From NCBI GenBank assembly GCA_029688905.1, contig JARULB010000006.1:1-64000 (forward strand): a stretch of DNA of 64,000 nt. Direction: 5' to 3'. The notes under the pieces are model-generated. The model did no database searches, was not told where the DNA came from, and saw only the letters and a list, made by a program, of their open reading frames with translations. Positions 19,256-29,603 of the stretch are shown piece by piece. Numbering within the stretch: position 1 is the stretch's first letter; every line of letters starts with the position of its first letter. A program made the position numbers and the translations under genes. Origin of the DNA: Balneolales bacterium ANBcel1. Lineage in GTDB: Bacteria > Bacteroidota > Rhodothermia > Balneolales > Natronogracilivirgulaceae.

Positions 19256-20830
19256 ATGGATGACATAAAGATAATAATTGCGCAGCTGGAGTCCGGAGAG
19301 ATTGGGGATATGACGCAGCTGGCATCCGATCTCAGGAGCTGGCATGACCAGCTCCTCAAACAAAAACATGAGGATCAGGCAAAGAAAGCCAGGCTTCGGG
19401 AGCGGGTCAAGGAGCGTGATTGCCTGTATGAGGTTATCACACGTCTTCAGGCATCGAAAACCGAAGCCGACATGGAAACCACCTTTCAGGAGGTTGTCCA
19501 TCTGATACCACAGGGATTTCAGTATCCCGAACGGACGGGAGCCTGTATCCGGCTGGGACGCAGAACCTGGTGCAGCCCCGGTTTTAGAATGAGTGATGGC
19601 GGGCTTGTCGCATCCAAAGAGGTTGAGGACGGGATCATCCTTGAACTTCGGGTCGGTTTGCAGATTGATAAACCGGGGGCGCCCGATTCCGGGCTGGCTG
19701 ACACTGCCGTGAAGCCTCCGCGATATCTGCCCGAAGAACAGCTGCTCATTGAAAAGATTCTGCGGTTGCTGGCGCGACAATATGCGGATCATGTCACTTT
19801 CCAAAAGCTGGCCGAAAGCGAGCAGCTTTTCCGGACCACATTATACAGCATCGGTGACGGGATCATCACCACCGACAAAAACGGTGTGGTGCGCCAGCTA
19901 AACGGTGTCGCCGAACAGCTTACCGGATGGAGCGAGGATGAGGCCACAGGCAAACCCATCCGGGATGTGTTCACCATCATCAATGAAACCACCAAGGAAG
20001 AAGTTGATAATCCGGTTGACAAGGTACTGAAACACGGAAAAACTGTGGACCTGGCCAATCACACATTGTTGATTTCCAGAGACGGCAGGGAAATCCCTAT
20101 TGCCGACAGTGGCGCTCCCATTCGAATCGATGACGGAGACATTATCGGTGTGGTTCTGGTGTTTCGGGATATCGAAAACTGGCGGAACGCAGAAAAGAGC
20201 CTCCAGCAGAACCTCAAGGAGAAGGAGGTGATGCTGGCGGAAATCCACCATCGCGTTAAAAACAACATCGCCGTCATTTCCGGATTGCTGGAACTGGAGG
20301 CCGAACAGGCGGAACGTCCGGAATTACAGGCACTTTTCATGAAAGCTGAAAGCCGAATCCGCTCCATGGCACTGGTGCATGAAAAGCTGTATCAGGCGTC
20401 TTCGCTTTCGGAAATTGATTTCGGCTCGTATATCATGGAGCTTGCCGGCCATGTACTTGAAACTTTCGCGCCGGATAGAAGTGTTACCATCGATTTCGAC
20501 GTGGGGCCTGTGCATCTGGATATCACCCATGCCATTCCGTGCGGAATGATTCTCAACGAACTGATCTATAACGGCCTGAAATACGCCTTCCCCGGCAGCG
20601 GAAACGGGAAAATCACAATATCCCTGAGTGAGCGCAAAGGCAGGATACGGATGGCCTACCGGGACAACGGAGTCGGGTACAATGATGCCTTTCTGGAGGA
20701 TTTTGCCGACGGTAAGCTGCAAAATCTTGGTTTCCAGCTCATCACCGGACTCGTAAAACAAATTCGAGGCATACTGAATATCGCGAATGAGGATGGGGCT
20801 TCGGTCATTATCCACTTCCCGAAGAACTGA
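19256..20830 (+). CDS. Soluble PAS-domain sensor histidine kinase, HisKA_2 family
   Basis: A 524-residue kinase with no transmembrane segment. The N-terminal ~60 residues are charged and probably coiled-coil. About 60-180 is an unassigned sensor region. A PAS domain follows (LFRTTLYSIGDGIITTDKNGVV, about 190-310), then a HisKA_2 dimerisation/phosphoacceptor domain (EIHHRVKNNIAVISGLLELE, His332 likely phosphorylated) and an HATPase_c domain (N-box ILNELIYNGLKYAF, G-box DNGVGYND). This family usually phosphorylates stand-alone response regulators. None is adjacent, so it is an orphan. It lies alone on the plus strand. A 15-bp tandem duplication lies just after its stop. Confidence 0.9.
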   Translation: MDDIKIIIAQLESGEIGDMTQLASDLRSWHDQLLKQKHEDQAKKARLRERVKERDCLYEVITRLQASKTEADMETTFQEVVHLIPQGFQYPERTGACIRLGRRTWCSPGFRMSDGGLVASKEVEDGIILELRVGLQIDKPGAPDSGLADTAVKPPRYLPEEQLLIEKILRLLARQYADHVTFQKLAESEQLFRTTLYSIGDGIITTDKNGVVRQLNGVAEQLTGWSEDEATGKPIRDVFTIINETTKEEVDNPVDKVLKHGKTVDLANHTLLISRDGREIPIADSGAPIRIDDGDIIGVVLVFRDIENWRNAEKSLQQNLKEKEVMLAEIHHRVKNNIAVISGLLELEAEQAERPELQALFMKAESRIRSMALVHEKLYQASSLSEIDFGSYIMELAGHVLETFAPDRSVTIDFDVGPVHLDITHAIPCGMILNELIYNGLKYAFPGSGNGKITISLSERKGRIRMAYRDNGVGYNDAFLEDFADGKLQNLGFQLITGLVKQIRGILNIANEDGASVIIHFPKN

Positions 20831-20856
20831 ACGCATGTTCGCGAGATTATGTGAGT

Positions 20857-20886
20857 GCGGCGGTTGCTTGCGCGGCGGTTGCTTGC
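20857..20886. repeat. Two tandem copies of a 15-bp unit
   Basis: GCGGCGGTTGCTTGC occurs at 20857-20871 and again immediately at 20872-20886, between the histidine kinase stop and the convergent luxC-like stop. It is probably a slippage duplication with no clear function. Confidence 0.8.
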
Positions 20887-20975
20887 CCACACACGCAACC
20901 GGCATGTGATCGAAAGTGCCGAATTTTGTCGTGTTGCCTGCTTCTGTGCGCTACCGTTGCAAACCCACAATTCGC

Positions 20976-22103
20976 TTATTCCGCAAGCAGCCACTGCAGC
21001 ACATCCACCCCGTCAGGCTGCCAGGCTATCGGCGGACGCTGGGCTTCCTCAAGCGGAGCCAATCGAAGGCCGCCATCAGACACTGGTTTGCGGATGTGCT
21101 CTTTCAGCGTGTCCGCCGTCACGTAGACCTGCTGCAGACGGTGGCCGTAGCGGGATGCCAGTGTTTCGGCCTGTGCCACCGGTTCGGGATGATGTATCCA
21201 GCAGACAACCCGCTCCATACCGGCCATGTCGGGTTCATCGGTAACCAGTGCGGGTCCGGTTCGCACTACAGCGCGCTTTACACTCTTGAGATAGGCCGAC
21301 CAGTAGCGGATTGAAGGATGTTGTTGCGATTCGGAAGGGTTTTGCTGAAGGAAGTCCATGAGAGCGGATTGCAACCCGCTGGCCGCTTCCGTCAGCGTGA
21401 CCGGAGCGATGACCACGGCTACCGACCGGCAGCCCTTACCATCGTATCGCAGAATCGCTTCCGCCAGAGACCCGGCAACATCCGGCGCAAGATCTCCGGC
21501 ATCATTGAAGTCGGCGCTGGAGAGTAGCGCCATGGAGAAGCGGGCCGTGCGATATAAAAAGCGGGTGTATTCGCGGGACAGTCCGAGCTCCCGGCAGCGG
21601 CGGGTAACGGCATCCACCGACCCTTCGGAACCGGCAAACAGTACATTATCGGCACGGATACCCGCAAGATCGTCCATATTGGTACTCCATGAAATCACCT
21701 GATCCGGCAGGCGCTCTTGCAACAACCGAAGCAGCCCGTCCATTAGCCGGGGATCCTTTCGCGTCAACTTCCCGTAGTAGGCGCCGCCGGAGAGCAGAAC
21801 CGCCAACAGATCCTGCAGGCCGACCATGGGCAGGTTTCCCGCATGCAGGCACAGCACCTTCCGGGTTTGGCCGGGCGAAGCTTCCGCTTTGATTCCCGTT
21901 CGTGAAACAGCGGTATCCACCCATTGGATCAGGGTTTTTCCGGTGACCGTCCTTCTGATTTCCTCCAGCATGAAGGTCACATCATGGCGCGGGAAGAGGC
22001 CTTCGGCGACGGTCCGTTCCACCGACTGTCCCAGCAATCCGCCTTCATTGGCCAGCCAGGCGTCCACGGCTCCGGCGATGCATGCAGTTCGGTGCCTCTC
22101 CAT
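20976..22103 (-). CDS. LuxC-like acyl-CoA/acyl-protein reductase
   Basis: A 375-residue member of the LuxC family, which reduces an activated fatty acyl group to the aldehyde with NADPH. The family's catalytic cysteine is visible as Cys225 in RYDGKGCRSVAV, and LCLHAGNLPMVGLQDLLAVLLSGG is the typical N-terminal half. It is shorter than Vibrio LuxC (~480). The ATG is one base after the stop of the luxE-like gene, with GGAGGAT in front, so the two are translationally coupled. No luciferase (luxAB), luxD or luxG is present here, so light production is not indicated; aldehyde, alcohol or hydrocarbon synthesis is more likely. Confidence is high for the family and low for the physiological role. Confidence 0.85.
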   Translation of the reverse strand: MERHRTACIAGAVDAWLANEGGLLGQSVERTVAEGLFPRHDVTFMLEEIRRTVTGKTLIQWVDTAVSRTGIKAEASPGQTRKVLCLHAGNLPMVGLQDLLAVLLSGGAYYGKLTRKDPRLMDGLLRLLQERLPDQVISWSTNMDDLAGIRADNVLFAGSEGSVDAVTRRCRELGLSREYTRFLYRTARFSMALLSSADFNDAGDLAPDVAGSLAEAILRYDGKGCRSVAVVIAPVTLTEAASGLQSALMDFLQQNPSESQQHPSIRYWSAYLKSVKRAVVRTGPALVTDEPDMAGMERVVCWIHHPEPVAQAETLASRYGHRLQQVYVTADTLKEHIRKPVSDGGLRLAPLEEAQRPPIAWQPDGVDVLQWLLAE

Positions 22104-22104
22104 C

Positions 22105-23145
22105 TCAATCCTCCATAAGGAAATTGCAGCCGCGCAGTTCGGCGTGATCCCGGCGGCCCAGAACCTGAAACGTGCCGTCTTGCCGGGCGATGCCCATATC
22201 CTGCGTCAAAAAAAAGGAGAGGGAGTGGACATTCGCCAGGTCGATGATGCCGATTAGTCCCTGCTCCCCTGCCGGTACGGTTTGAAGCGGGTTTTCGGCA
22301 TCGCGGATGCTGATTCTGAGCCATGGCGGTGTCCGGAACCAGCCGGTGCCGGGGTCCCATGCCTGGCTGCACATCTCTGCCATGCCGTATTCGGAGTGTA
22401 CGGCGTCGGCGGGGAGACCGAAGCCGGCGGCGAGCTGTTTGCGCAACTCCTGTTTGGAGAGTTCGCGCCGCCGCGTTTTCATGCCCCCGGTCTCGACGAT
22501 GACCGAGCCGGCAGGCAGGTTCGGCGCCCCGGCGTCGATCAGGTCCAGGAGTCCGAATGCCGCCCCGAAGAGCATCACCCGCTTTCCGGCGGCGGTGACC
22601 TGCTCCCAGGCCTCCTGCCCGGGCGTGCGGTCGAGCGGAAGAAAACGGCTGAGGCCGCAGTCGTCCTGCCGCACAAAATGGTCGATCATGGCAACAAGCG
22701 ACGACTCGGGGTTGTCCATGTACCCCGGCAGCCAGGCCAGAATCGCAAACCCGTCAGCCGGGTAAAAGCGGGTAAAACCGTGCCACGCCGATTCGAGATA
22801 GAGCTTGCTATCGGCGATATGGTGGGTGCTGCGGCGGGATCCGGTCGTGCCGCTGCTGCGGAACCGCATCTCCGGTTTCCCGACATAATCGGCCCTGACC
22901 TGCGTATCCCGGAACACCTGAATGGGCATCAGCGGATACTCTTCGGGGCGAACCGATGCGCCTCCGGCAGGTGTGGCCGGCGAAATGGCATCCCGAAGAG
23001 ACGAGTCCAGGCCGAGACCTTCGCAGAAGTTCCTGTAGACAGGCAGATGCCGGTACTGATGCCGGAACACAACATCCGCTTTCTCCTCAAACGGGATGTC
23101 GGGATCAATCACAAAACTGCGCCATGCTGTGCGGGAGGTATTCAT
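22105..23145 (-). CDS. LuxE-like acyl-protein synthetase
   Basis: A 346-residue ATP-dependent acyl-activating enzyme of the LuxE family (AMP-binding fold). Visible motifs are the nucleotide-binding SSGTTGSRRSTH, ETGGMKTRRREL, and the LuxE signature HSEYGMAEMCSQAW. In lux systems LuxE forms acyl-AMP, takes the acyl group onto a cysteine and passes it to LuxC. ATG 23145 (MNTSRTAW) starts five bases after the stop of the NHL gene, matching operon spacing; longer in-frame extensions would overlap that gene. Its partner reductase follows directly. Confidence 0.85.
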   Translation of the reverse strand: MNTSRTAWRSFVIDPDIPFEEKADVVFRHQYRHLPVYRNFCEGLGLDSSLRDAISPATPAGGASVRPEEYPLMPIQVFRDTQVRADYVGKPEMRFRSSGTTGSRRSTHHIADSKLYLESAWHGFTRFYPADGFAILAWLPGYMDNPESSLVAMIDHFVRQDDCGLSRFLPLDRTPGQEAWEQVTAAGKRVMLFGAAFGLLDLIDAGAPNLPAGSVIVETGGMKTRRRELSKQELRKQLAAGFGLPADAVHSEYGMAEMCSQAWDPGTGWFRTPPWLRISIRDAENPLQTVPAGEQGLIGIIDLANVHSLSFFLTQDMGIARQDGTFQVLGRRDHAELRGCNFLMED

Positions 23146-23150
23146 ACTGC

Positions 23151-24065
23151 TCAGTCTGCCATTGGGCCAAGATCCATCCGCACCAGTCCGCTGCCGTGCA
23201 GCAGCCATGCCTGCCGGCCAAGGATCGTGAAACTGCGCCATGTGAGTGGAGAGGCCTGGCCGACGGCCATTTCCGGCAGACTCACGCGGCGGAGAATTTC
23301 ACCGGTGCCGTCAATCTGCATAATATGGGCGGATCCCATCACCCATAACTCCCTGTGCGCCCTGGCCAGCGCGCGCACGGGTTCGGGCAGGTGCAGAAAA
23401 CCGAGGTACGAGCCTGACAGCGAAAACCGGTGAAGGACCTGTTCGCGGCTGTCGGCCACCCAGATCACTTCATCCAGAATGGTCATGGAGAGTGGGAGCA
23501 CGCGGTCGTCCGGGCCAAACAGTTCAAAACTGAGATCATACTGCCCGTTGCTGTCGATGCGGAAGACGCGGTGGCGCTCTTCGTCGTAAAAAAACAGGCG
23601 GCCGGCATAGTCGGTGGTGATCAGCGCGGGGCGGTAGGCCTGGCCGTATCCGGCGCGCTGCGGCAGGGAGACCGTTCCTATATACTGGAAGCGGCGGTCG
23701 AAAACCTGGATACGCCGGTTGTTCCGGTCTGCCACGTATATTTTGAGTTCGTTGGTGGGATCGATGGCAACGGGGTTGTCAAACTGGTAATCGCCGCTGC
23801 CGAGGCGTCCTGCCGAGTCGATTCTCACTCCTTCCGTGTCAATTTTCAGGATGCGGTTGCGACCCCTTTCGACAATAAAAAGGTGTCCGGCGGATGAGGC
23901 CCGCACGGCAACGGCATCGCTTAGTCCTGTCAGAACAGGCGAACGGGGTTCCGCCTGCGGGCTTCCGGTAACACCGGGGGCATCCGGCATCGGCATCGGT
24001 CCCGGTGCCATCCAGAATGGCAGGATCAGGCACAGAACGGCAATATGAGTCACACTGGAACGCAT
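23151..24065 (-). CDS. NHL/six-bladed beta-propeller exported protein
   Basis: A 304-residue protein with an N-terminal hydrophobic signal (HIAVLCLILPFWMAPG) followed by a Pro-rich stretch and repeated NHL-type blades: LFIVERGRNRILKIDTEG, IYVADRNNRRIQVFDRRF, LFFYDEERHRVFRIDSNG, IWVADSREQVLHRFSLSG. Such propellers bind ligands or proteins in the periplasm. No catalytic signature is seen. It sits 30 bp after purD and 5 bp before the luxE-like gene on the same strand, so it is probably transcribed with them. Its role in that setting is unknown. Confidence 0.8.
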   Translation of the reverse strand: MRSSVTHIAVLCLILPFWMAPGPMPMPDAPGVTGSPQAEPRSPVLTGLSDAVAVRASSAGHLFIVERGRNRILKIDTEGVRIDSAGRLGSGDYQFDNPVAIDPTNELKIYVADRNNRRIQVFDRRFQYIGTVSLPQRAGYGQAYRPALITTDYAGRLFFYDEERHRVFRIDSNGQYDLSFELFGPDDRVLPLSMTILDEVIWVADSREQVLHRFSLSGSYLGFLHLPEPVRALARAHRELWVMGSAHIMQIDGTGEILRRVSLPEMAVGQASPLTWRSFTILGRQAWLLHGSGLVRMDLGPMAD

Positions 24066-24095
24066 GGCAGCACCAACAGGGCGCGATACCCGTTT

Positions 24096-25409
<1,314 letters not shown>

Positions 25410-25550
25410 AGGATTGCGGTCTTTTCCGGTCCGGCGGGGAGCCGTGGCCGGTTATCGGTTAATCTAAAATGCAGGGTGCGGGATTCGAAGGGCATCCGAA
25501 CCCGTCCGGAGCTATGCCTGCAGCACCGGACGGTTCAGAATAAACCGGGC

Positions 25551-26321
25551 TTACTTCCGGCCTGCCGCGATAGCGACCAGTTCGGCGAAGCTGTCGGGCT
25601 TGAGGCTGGCGCCGCCGATAAGTCCGCCGTCCACATCCGGGTTTTGCAGCAATTCGTCGGCATTATCGGGCTTCATGCTTCCGCCGTAGAGAATGCGGAT
25701 GGCATCGGCGATTTCCTGACCGAACAGGCCGGCAAGTTCCTGGCGGATGAATGAGTGCATCTCCTGTGCCTGGTCGGGTGTGGCGGTTTCGCCGGTACCG
25801 ATCGCCCATACCGGTTCGTAGGCGATGACGATCTTCGCGGCGTCGGATGCGTCGATGCCGGCCAGCGAGCCTTTGGTCTGGGTCTTGACTACATCAAAAT
25901 GGCTGCCGTCCTTGCGCTCCTGGAGCACTTCGCCGACACAAACGATCGGTGTCAGACCGTCGCCCAGGGCTTTCTTTGTTTTTTTGTTGATGATCGCGTC
26001 ATCCTCACCGAAATATTCGCGGCGCTCGGAATGGCCGAGAATCACGAAATCGCAGCCCAGTTCATTGAGCATGGCGGTGCTGACTTCACCGGTGTACGCG
26101 CCGTTGTTTTCAAAATGGACATTTTGTGCCCCGATCTTGACGGCGCTGCCCTCCTTGCGGGCGTCAAATGCCGCCGGCAGCGAGATAAACGGCGGGCATA
26201 CGGCCGCTTCGACGCCATCAATCTGTTTCTGCGCGGCGTCGTCCAGCTTCGCAAAAAAGTCGGCGGTCTCTTTGGGACCCATGTTCATTTTCCAGTTACC
26301 TGCAATCAGGATTGATCTCAT
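25551..26321 (-). CDS. tpiA: Triosephosphate isomerase
   Basis: A 256-residue TIM-barrel enzyme interconverting dihydroxyacetone phosphate and glyceraldehyde 3-phosphate in glycolysis. Catalytic residues are visible: Lys11 in GNWKMN, His97 in ILGHSERR and Glu169 in AYEPVWAIGTG. The C-terminal phosphate-binding ILYGGSMKPDNADEL is also present. The length is typical. Its ATG overlaps the stop of the thioredoxin-fold lipoprotein gene by 4 bp (ATGA), which implies translational coupling in an operon with gatB. Confidence 0.98.
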   Translation of the reverse strand: MRSILIAGNWKMNMGPKETADFFAKLDDAAQKQIDGVEAAVCPPFISLPAAFDARKEGSAVKIGAQNVHFENNGAYTGEVSTAMLNELGCDFVILGHSERREYFGEDDAIINKKTKKALGDGLTPIVCVGEVLQERKDGSHFDVVKTQTKGSLAGIDASDAAKIVIAYEPVWAIGTGETATPDQAQEMHSFIRQELAGLFGQEIADAIRILYGGSMKPDNADELLQNPDVDGGLIGGASLKPDSFAELVAIAAGRK

Positions 26322-27787
26322 AATACTTCTCCGTTGGTTAGCAATGTGTCGATTTTAATAATGAGTTCGTTGAGGTTGTGGCCGTGCAATTTGCGCACTA
26401 TCCGCCCTTCACTGTCGATCAGGAAGCGGACCGGCATTTCATAAATATTCCAGCGCTCCTCAAGGTCTGATTCGGCAAAGGCTCCCGCCGATGCCACGGG
26501 CCAGTCCTGCCCCCGTTCGTTATAAAAAGCGTTAACCGCAATCGGACTGCCTTCTACGGGTATGGTCAGAAACCGGATACCGCGATTCTGAAACAGTCCG
26601 AATATGGTCTGCAGCGCGGGGTAGTTGCTCTGGTATTCGCGATCGGCCAGGCGAACCACCTCGATCATTGCGGGGGATCCCTGCAGATCGTCCCTGGTGT
26701 AGGGAATGGCCATCCCCGTGCCGGCCACGTCTGCAAATCCAAGCTCAAAATCGGGCAGCAGGGCACCGGCGTACAGGTGCTCGATGTCGTATTTCAGGAC
26801 TTCGAGCCAGCGGGCGACCTCTTCATCATCCCCGAAATTCTCTTCAAAACGGCGCAAATGCTGCCGGGCCAGATCGGTGCGCGAGCTGTCGTACAACACT
26901 TCAATGCGGTGCATGGCCAGCCGCCGGCTGATGTCCCTGTCGCCGCTCCGTTGTTCGAGCGAATCGGCCCAGGCCAGCGCGTAATCGAGTCCGTTCTGCC
27001 TGAGCTGCGCCGGGAAACCGATCTGTGAGGCCACTATCCGGATTTCCCTGACATCCCCGGCTTCCTGCAAGCGGCGAATCAGCTTGCCGTCGTCCTGCTG
27101 CTGAAGCAAGCGCAGCGATTCCCTTGCGGCGAGTTTGCCGGCTACCGATTCGGGCAGGTCACGCCAGGCGTTCCAGAAAAGATCACTCCAGGTGTCGATC
27201 AAATGCGGGATGGTGTCGGCGGGAACCGCGCCGGCCGATGCAAGGGCCATCATACGGTTAAACTGGCGGTCCAGGCGGTTGACGATATGCAGCGCCTCAT
27301 GTTCCTGGGAACTGATTTCGGCAAATCCCGAAAAACGGGGAAGCGATCCTTCGATGAGGACGGTGTCGCCCCTGGCGAGTACCATGGTGGTGTCGGCAAG
27401 GCGCCTGGTGCCCCGATGGATTTCGAGGGCGTAGATATCCGATTCTGCCGAGCGTGCGGTGGCGCCGAAATGCCCGTCGCGGTCGGTAACCGCGCGGTAG
27501 AGGGTATCGGGTCCGGCCGTACGGCTGTAATCCAGCACATAGACCCGGATTCCGCTGAAATCGCGGGTCGGGTCGAGGGCCTCATCCACCGTAATGGTCC
27601 CGTGGATATGAGCCGCCGGGCCGCCTTCATTCGAATCGGTATCGGAGGAAGAGCCGCATCCGGCGACCGTTATCAAGGGAATCGCCACCAGTAAAAGGAC
27701 GAGCAGGCTAAGCGGGGCATCGAGGCCCCGAAGGCCGTTTATAGTGCCATATTCAGGACCGGCATGACACTGACAGGGAGCGGTCAT
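26318..27787 (-). CDS. Lipoprotein with C-terminal thioredoxin-like fold lacking CXXC
   Basis: A 489-residue envelope protein. A long N-region and hydrophobic core end in the lipobox VAGC (Cys44). Residues 60-160 resemble a DUF4369-like beta domain (HIHGTITVDEALDPTRDFSGIRVYV), followed by a helical middle region and a C-terminal TlpA/AhpC-type thioredoxin fold (about 330-485: LLPDFELGFADVAG ... PVRFLIDSEGRIVRKLHGHN). The position where redox-active members have WCxxC has no cysteine here (EVVRLADREYQSNYPA), so a disulfide exchange role is unlikely. Both ends overlap neighbours by ATGA (gatB and tpiA), so it is an integral operon member although unrelated by pathway. Confidence 0.85.
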   Translation of the reverse strand: MTAPCQCHAGPEYGTINGLRGLDAPLSLLVLLLVAIPLITVAGCGSSSDTDSNEGGPAAHIHGTITVDEALDPTRDFSGIRVYVLDYSRTAGPDTLYRAVTDRDGHFGATARSAESDIYALEIHRGTRRLADTTMVLARGDTVLIEGSLPRFSGFAEISSQEHEALHIVNRLDRQFNRMMALASAGAVPADTIPHLIDTWSDLFWNAWRDLPESVAGKLAARESLRLLQQQDDGKLIRRLQEAGDVREIRIVASQIGFPAQLRQNGLDYALAWADSLEQRSGDRDISRRLAMHRIEVLYDSSRTDLARQHLRRFEENFGDDEEVARWLEVLKYDIEHLYAGALLPDFELGFADVAGTGMAIPYTRDDLQGSPAMIEVVRLADREYQSNYPALQTIFGLFQNRGIRFLTIPVEGSPIAVNAFYNERGQDWPVASAGAFAESDLEERWNIYEMPVRFLIDSEGRIVRKLHGHNLNELIIKIDTLLTNGEVL

Positions 27788-29280
27788 CCTTCCTCCTCCA
27801 GTTTCTTCTGAATCAGTTCCTTCACCATACCGGGGTTGGCTTTGCCCTGCGACTGTTTCATGATCTGGCCGACGAAGAAGCCGATGAGGCCTTTCTTTCC
27901 GTCGCGGTAGCGTTGCACCTCTCCGGGATTGTCGCGGATAACCTGATCCGCCAGGGGCTCCAGAAAACCGGTATCGGACACCTGAAGCAGGTTCAGGTCA
28001 CCTGCCAGGGTTTCGGCGCCCTGATCCGATTCCACCATTTTTTCGAGGATGGTTTGCATGGCCGATGAGCTGATCTTGTCGTCGTCGCGCAGTTTGAGCA
28101 ACCCGGCCAATCTCTCGGGGCGTACGGGAAACGCTTCAATATTCCAGCCGTGGGTATTCAACAGGCGCCGCACTTCGGTGATCATCAGGTTGGAGGCCTG
28201 TTTGGGCGCAATTCCGAGGCCGGTCACCTCTTCAAAATAGTCGGCCATGGGCCGGTCGGCGGTGAGTACGGAGGCGTCGAAATCCGGCAGGTTGAACTCC
28301 TCCATGTAGCGTTTGCGGCGCGCTTCCGGCAGTTCCGGGATTTCGAGGAGAATCTCCTCAAGCATCTCGTCGGTCACGATAACCGGCGGGATATCGGGTT
28401 CGGGGAAATAGCGGTAGTCGTGCGCCTCCTCCTTGGAGCGCATCTGCCGGGTTTTCATTTCGTTGGGATCCCACAGGATGGTCTGCTGCACCACCTTGCC
28501 TCCCGAAAGGAGCACCTCCTTCTGGCGTTCCACCTCATAGGCCAGGGCGCGTTCCACATTGCGGAACGAGTTGAGGTTTTTGATTTCGGTACGGGTGCCG
28601 TACTCCTTTTGTCCGCGGGGACGGATGGAGACGTTGGCGTCGCACCGCAGGCTGCCTTCTTCCATATTGCCGTCGCAAACGCCGAGGTAGCGAACTATCT
28701 GCCAGATTTTTCTCATGTAGGCACCGGCTTCCTCCGGACTCCGTATGTCCGGTTCCGAGACAATCTCCAGCAGCGGGGTTCCGGCACGGTTCAGATCGAT
28801 GAGGGTGTTGTGCGGATCCTGGTCGTGAATCGATTTGCCGGCGTCCTCCTCCATATGGATACGGGTAAGGCCGATGCGTTTGGTTTGAGTGGCGGATGCG
28901 CCGTTGCCGGCGGAATCGCCCCGGCGGCCGTTGTCTGCCGGCACCTCGATATCCAGATAGCCGTCGTAACAGATCGGGGTCTCGAACTGGGAGATCTGAT
29001 ATCCTTTCGGCATGTCCGGGTAAAAATAGTTTTTCCGGGCGAAAATGGATTTCTGCGCGATTTTGCAGTTGGTTGCCAGTCCCAGTTTGACGGCGAAGCG
29101 AATCAGATTCTCATTCGGAACGGGCAGCGTGCCGGGATGCCCCAGGCACAGGGGGGTCACGTTCGTATTGGGAGAGGCGCCGAACCGGTTGGATACCGGA
29201 GCGAACGCTTTGGATTCGGTAAGAAGCTGCGCGTGTACTTCCAGTCCTATGACGGTTTCAAATTGTGTATCCACGCTCAT
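27784..29280 (-). CDS. gatB: Asp-tRNA(Asn)/Glu-tRNA(Gln) amidotransferase subunit B
   Basis: A 498-residue subunit B of the GatCAB amidotransferase, which converts Glu-tRNA(Gln) and/or Asp-tRNA(Asn) to the amidated forms. Diagnostic stretches are TVIGLEVHAQLLTESKAF, NYFYPDMPKGYQISQFE and RNVERALAYEVERQ, plus the C-terminal tRNA-binding YqeY-like domain ending NPGMVKELIQKKLEEEG. A short hydrophilic insert rich in Gly, Ala and Ser (around residue 125) interrupts the otherwise standard sequence. gatA and gatC are not in the window. It is the first gene of the tight run leading to tpiA. Confidence 0.97.
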   Translation of the reverse strand: MSVDTQFETVIGLEVHAQLLTESKAFAPVSNRFGASPNTNVTPLCLGHPGTLPVPNENLIRFAVKLGLATNCKIAQKSIFARKNYFYPDMPKGYQISQFETPICYDGYLDIEVPADNGRRGDSAGNGASATQTKRIGLTRIHMEEDAGKSIHDQDPHNTLIDLNRAGTPLLEIVSEPDIRSPEEAGAYMRKIWQIVRYLGVCDGNMEEGSLRCDANVSIRPRGQKEYGTRTEIKNLNSFRNVERALAYEVERQKEVLLSGGKVVQQTILWDPNEMKTRQMRSKEEAHDYRYFPEPDIPPVIVTDEMLEEILLEIPELPEARRKRYMEEFNLPDFDASVLTADRPMADYFEEVTGLGIAPKQASNLMITEVRRLLNTHGWNIEAFPVRPERLAGLLKLRDDDKISSSAMQTILEKMVESDQGAETLAGDLNLLQVSDTGFLEPLADQVIRDNPGEVQRYRDGKKGLIGFFVGQIMKQSQGKANPGMVKELIQKKLEEEG

Positions 29281-29603
29281 GTCGGTAATAGATTTGTCAT
29301 CAAAAAAAAATCAGCGGCTGCGGTCCCATTGCCTTGTTTCGGTGCCGGGTGCCATCCGAGGCCGCTCCTGCACGACTGAAGTCACCTGCACGGCAATTGC
29401 CGGGAGATCCCGTACCGCCGCACAACCTTGCAGTGAAAACCGGCAGGCACGCACAGCAATCCGGAAATGGTATCGGGCTTGGTAAAAACGTGCCGGGGCC
29501 GTTCACGGATTATAAAACATCGATACCCGGCACACCGCCGGGTGCAGCAACGGCCCAAAATACAAAAAAACGGGTAACCGAACACCTGGATTGCAGGAGA
29601 AAA
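29281..29603. other. Intergenic gap gatB / rhodanese
   Basis: No gene is recognised. It contains a 17-bp motif with a 12-bp palindromic core (CACGGCAATTGCCGGGA, 29389-29405) that recurs at 57738-57754, and a hairpin with 7-bp arms (ACCCGGC/GCCGGGT, 29525-29543) downstream of the rhodanese gene whose T run is too weak to call a terminator. Confidence 0.5.

Noticed and set aside
20976-23145. Bioluminescence operon
   Set aside because: Only luxC- and luxE-like genes are present; no luxA, luxB, luxD or flavin reductase is in the window.
29525-29543. Terminator of the rhodanese gene
   Set aside because: The 7-bp hairpin is real but the following sequence lacks a T run; left as an unassigned hairpin.
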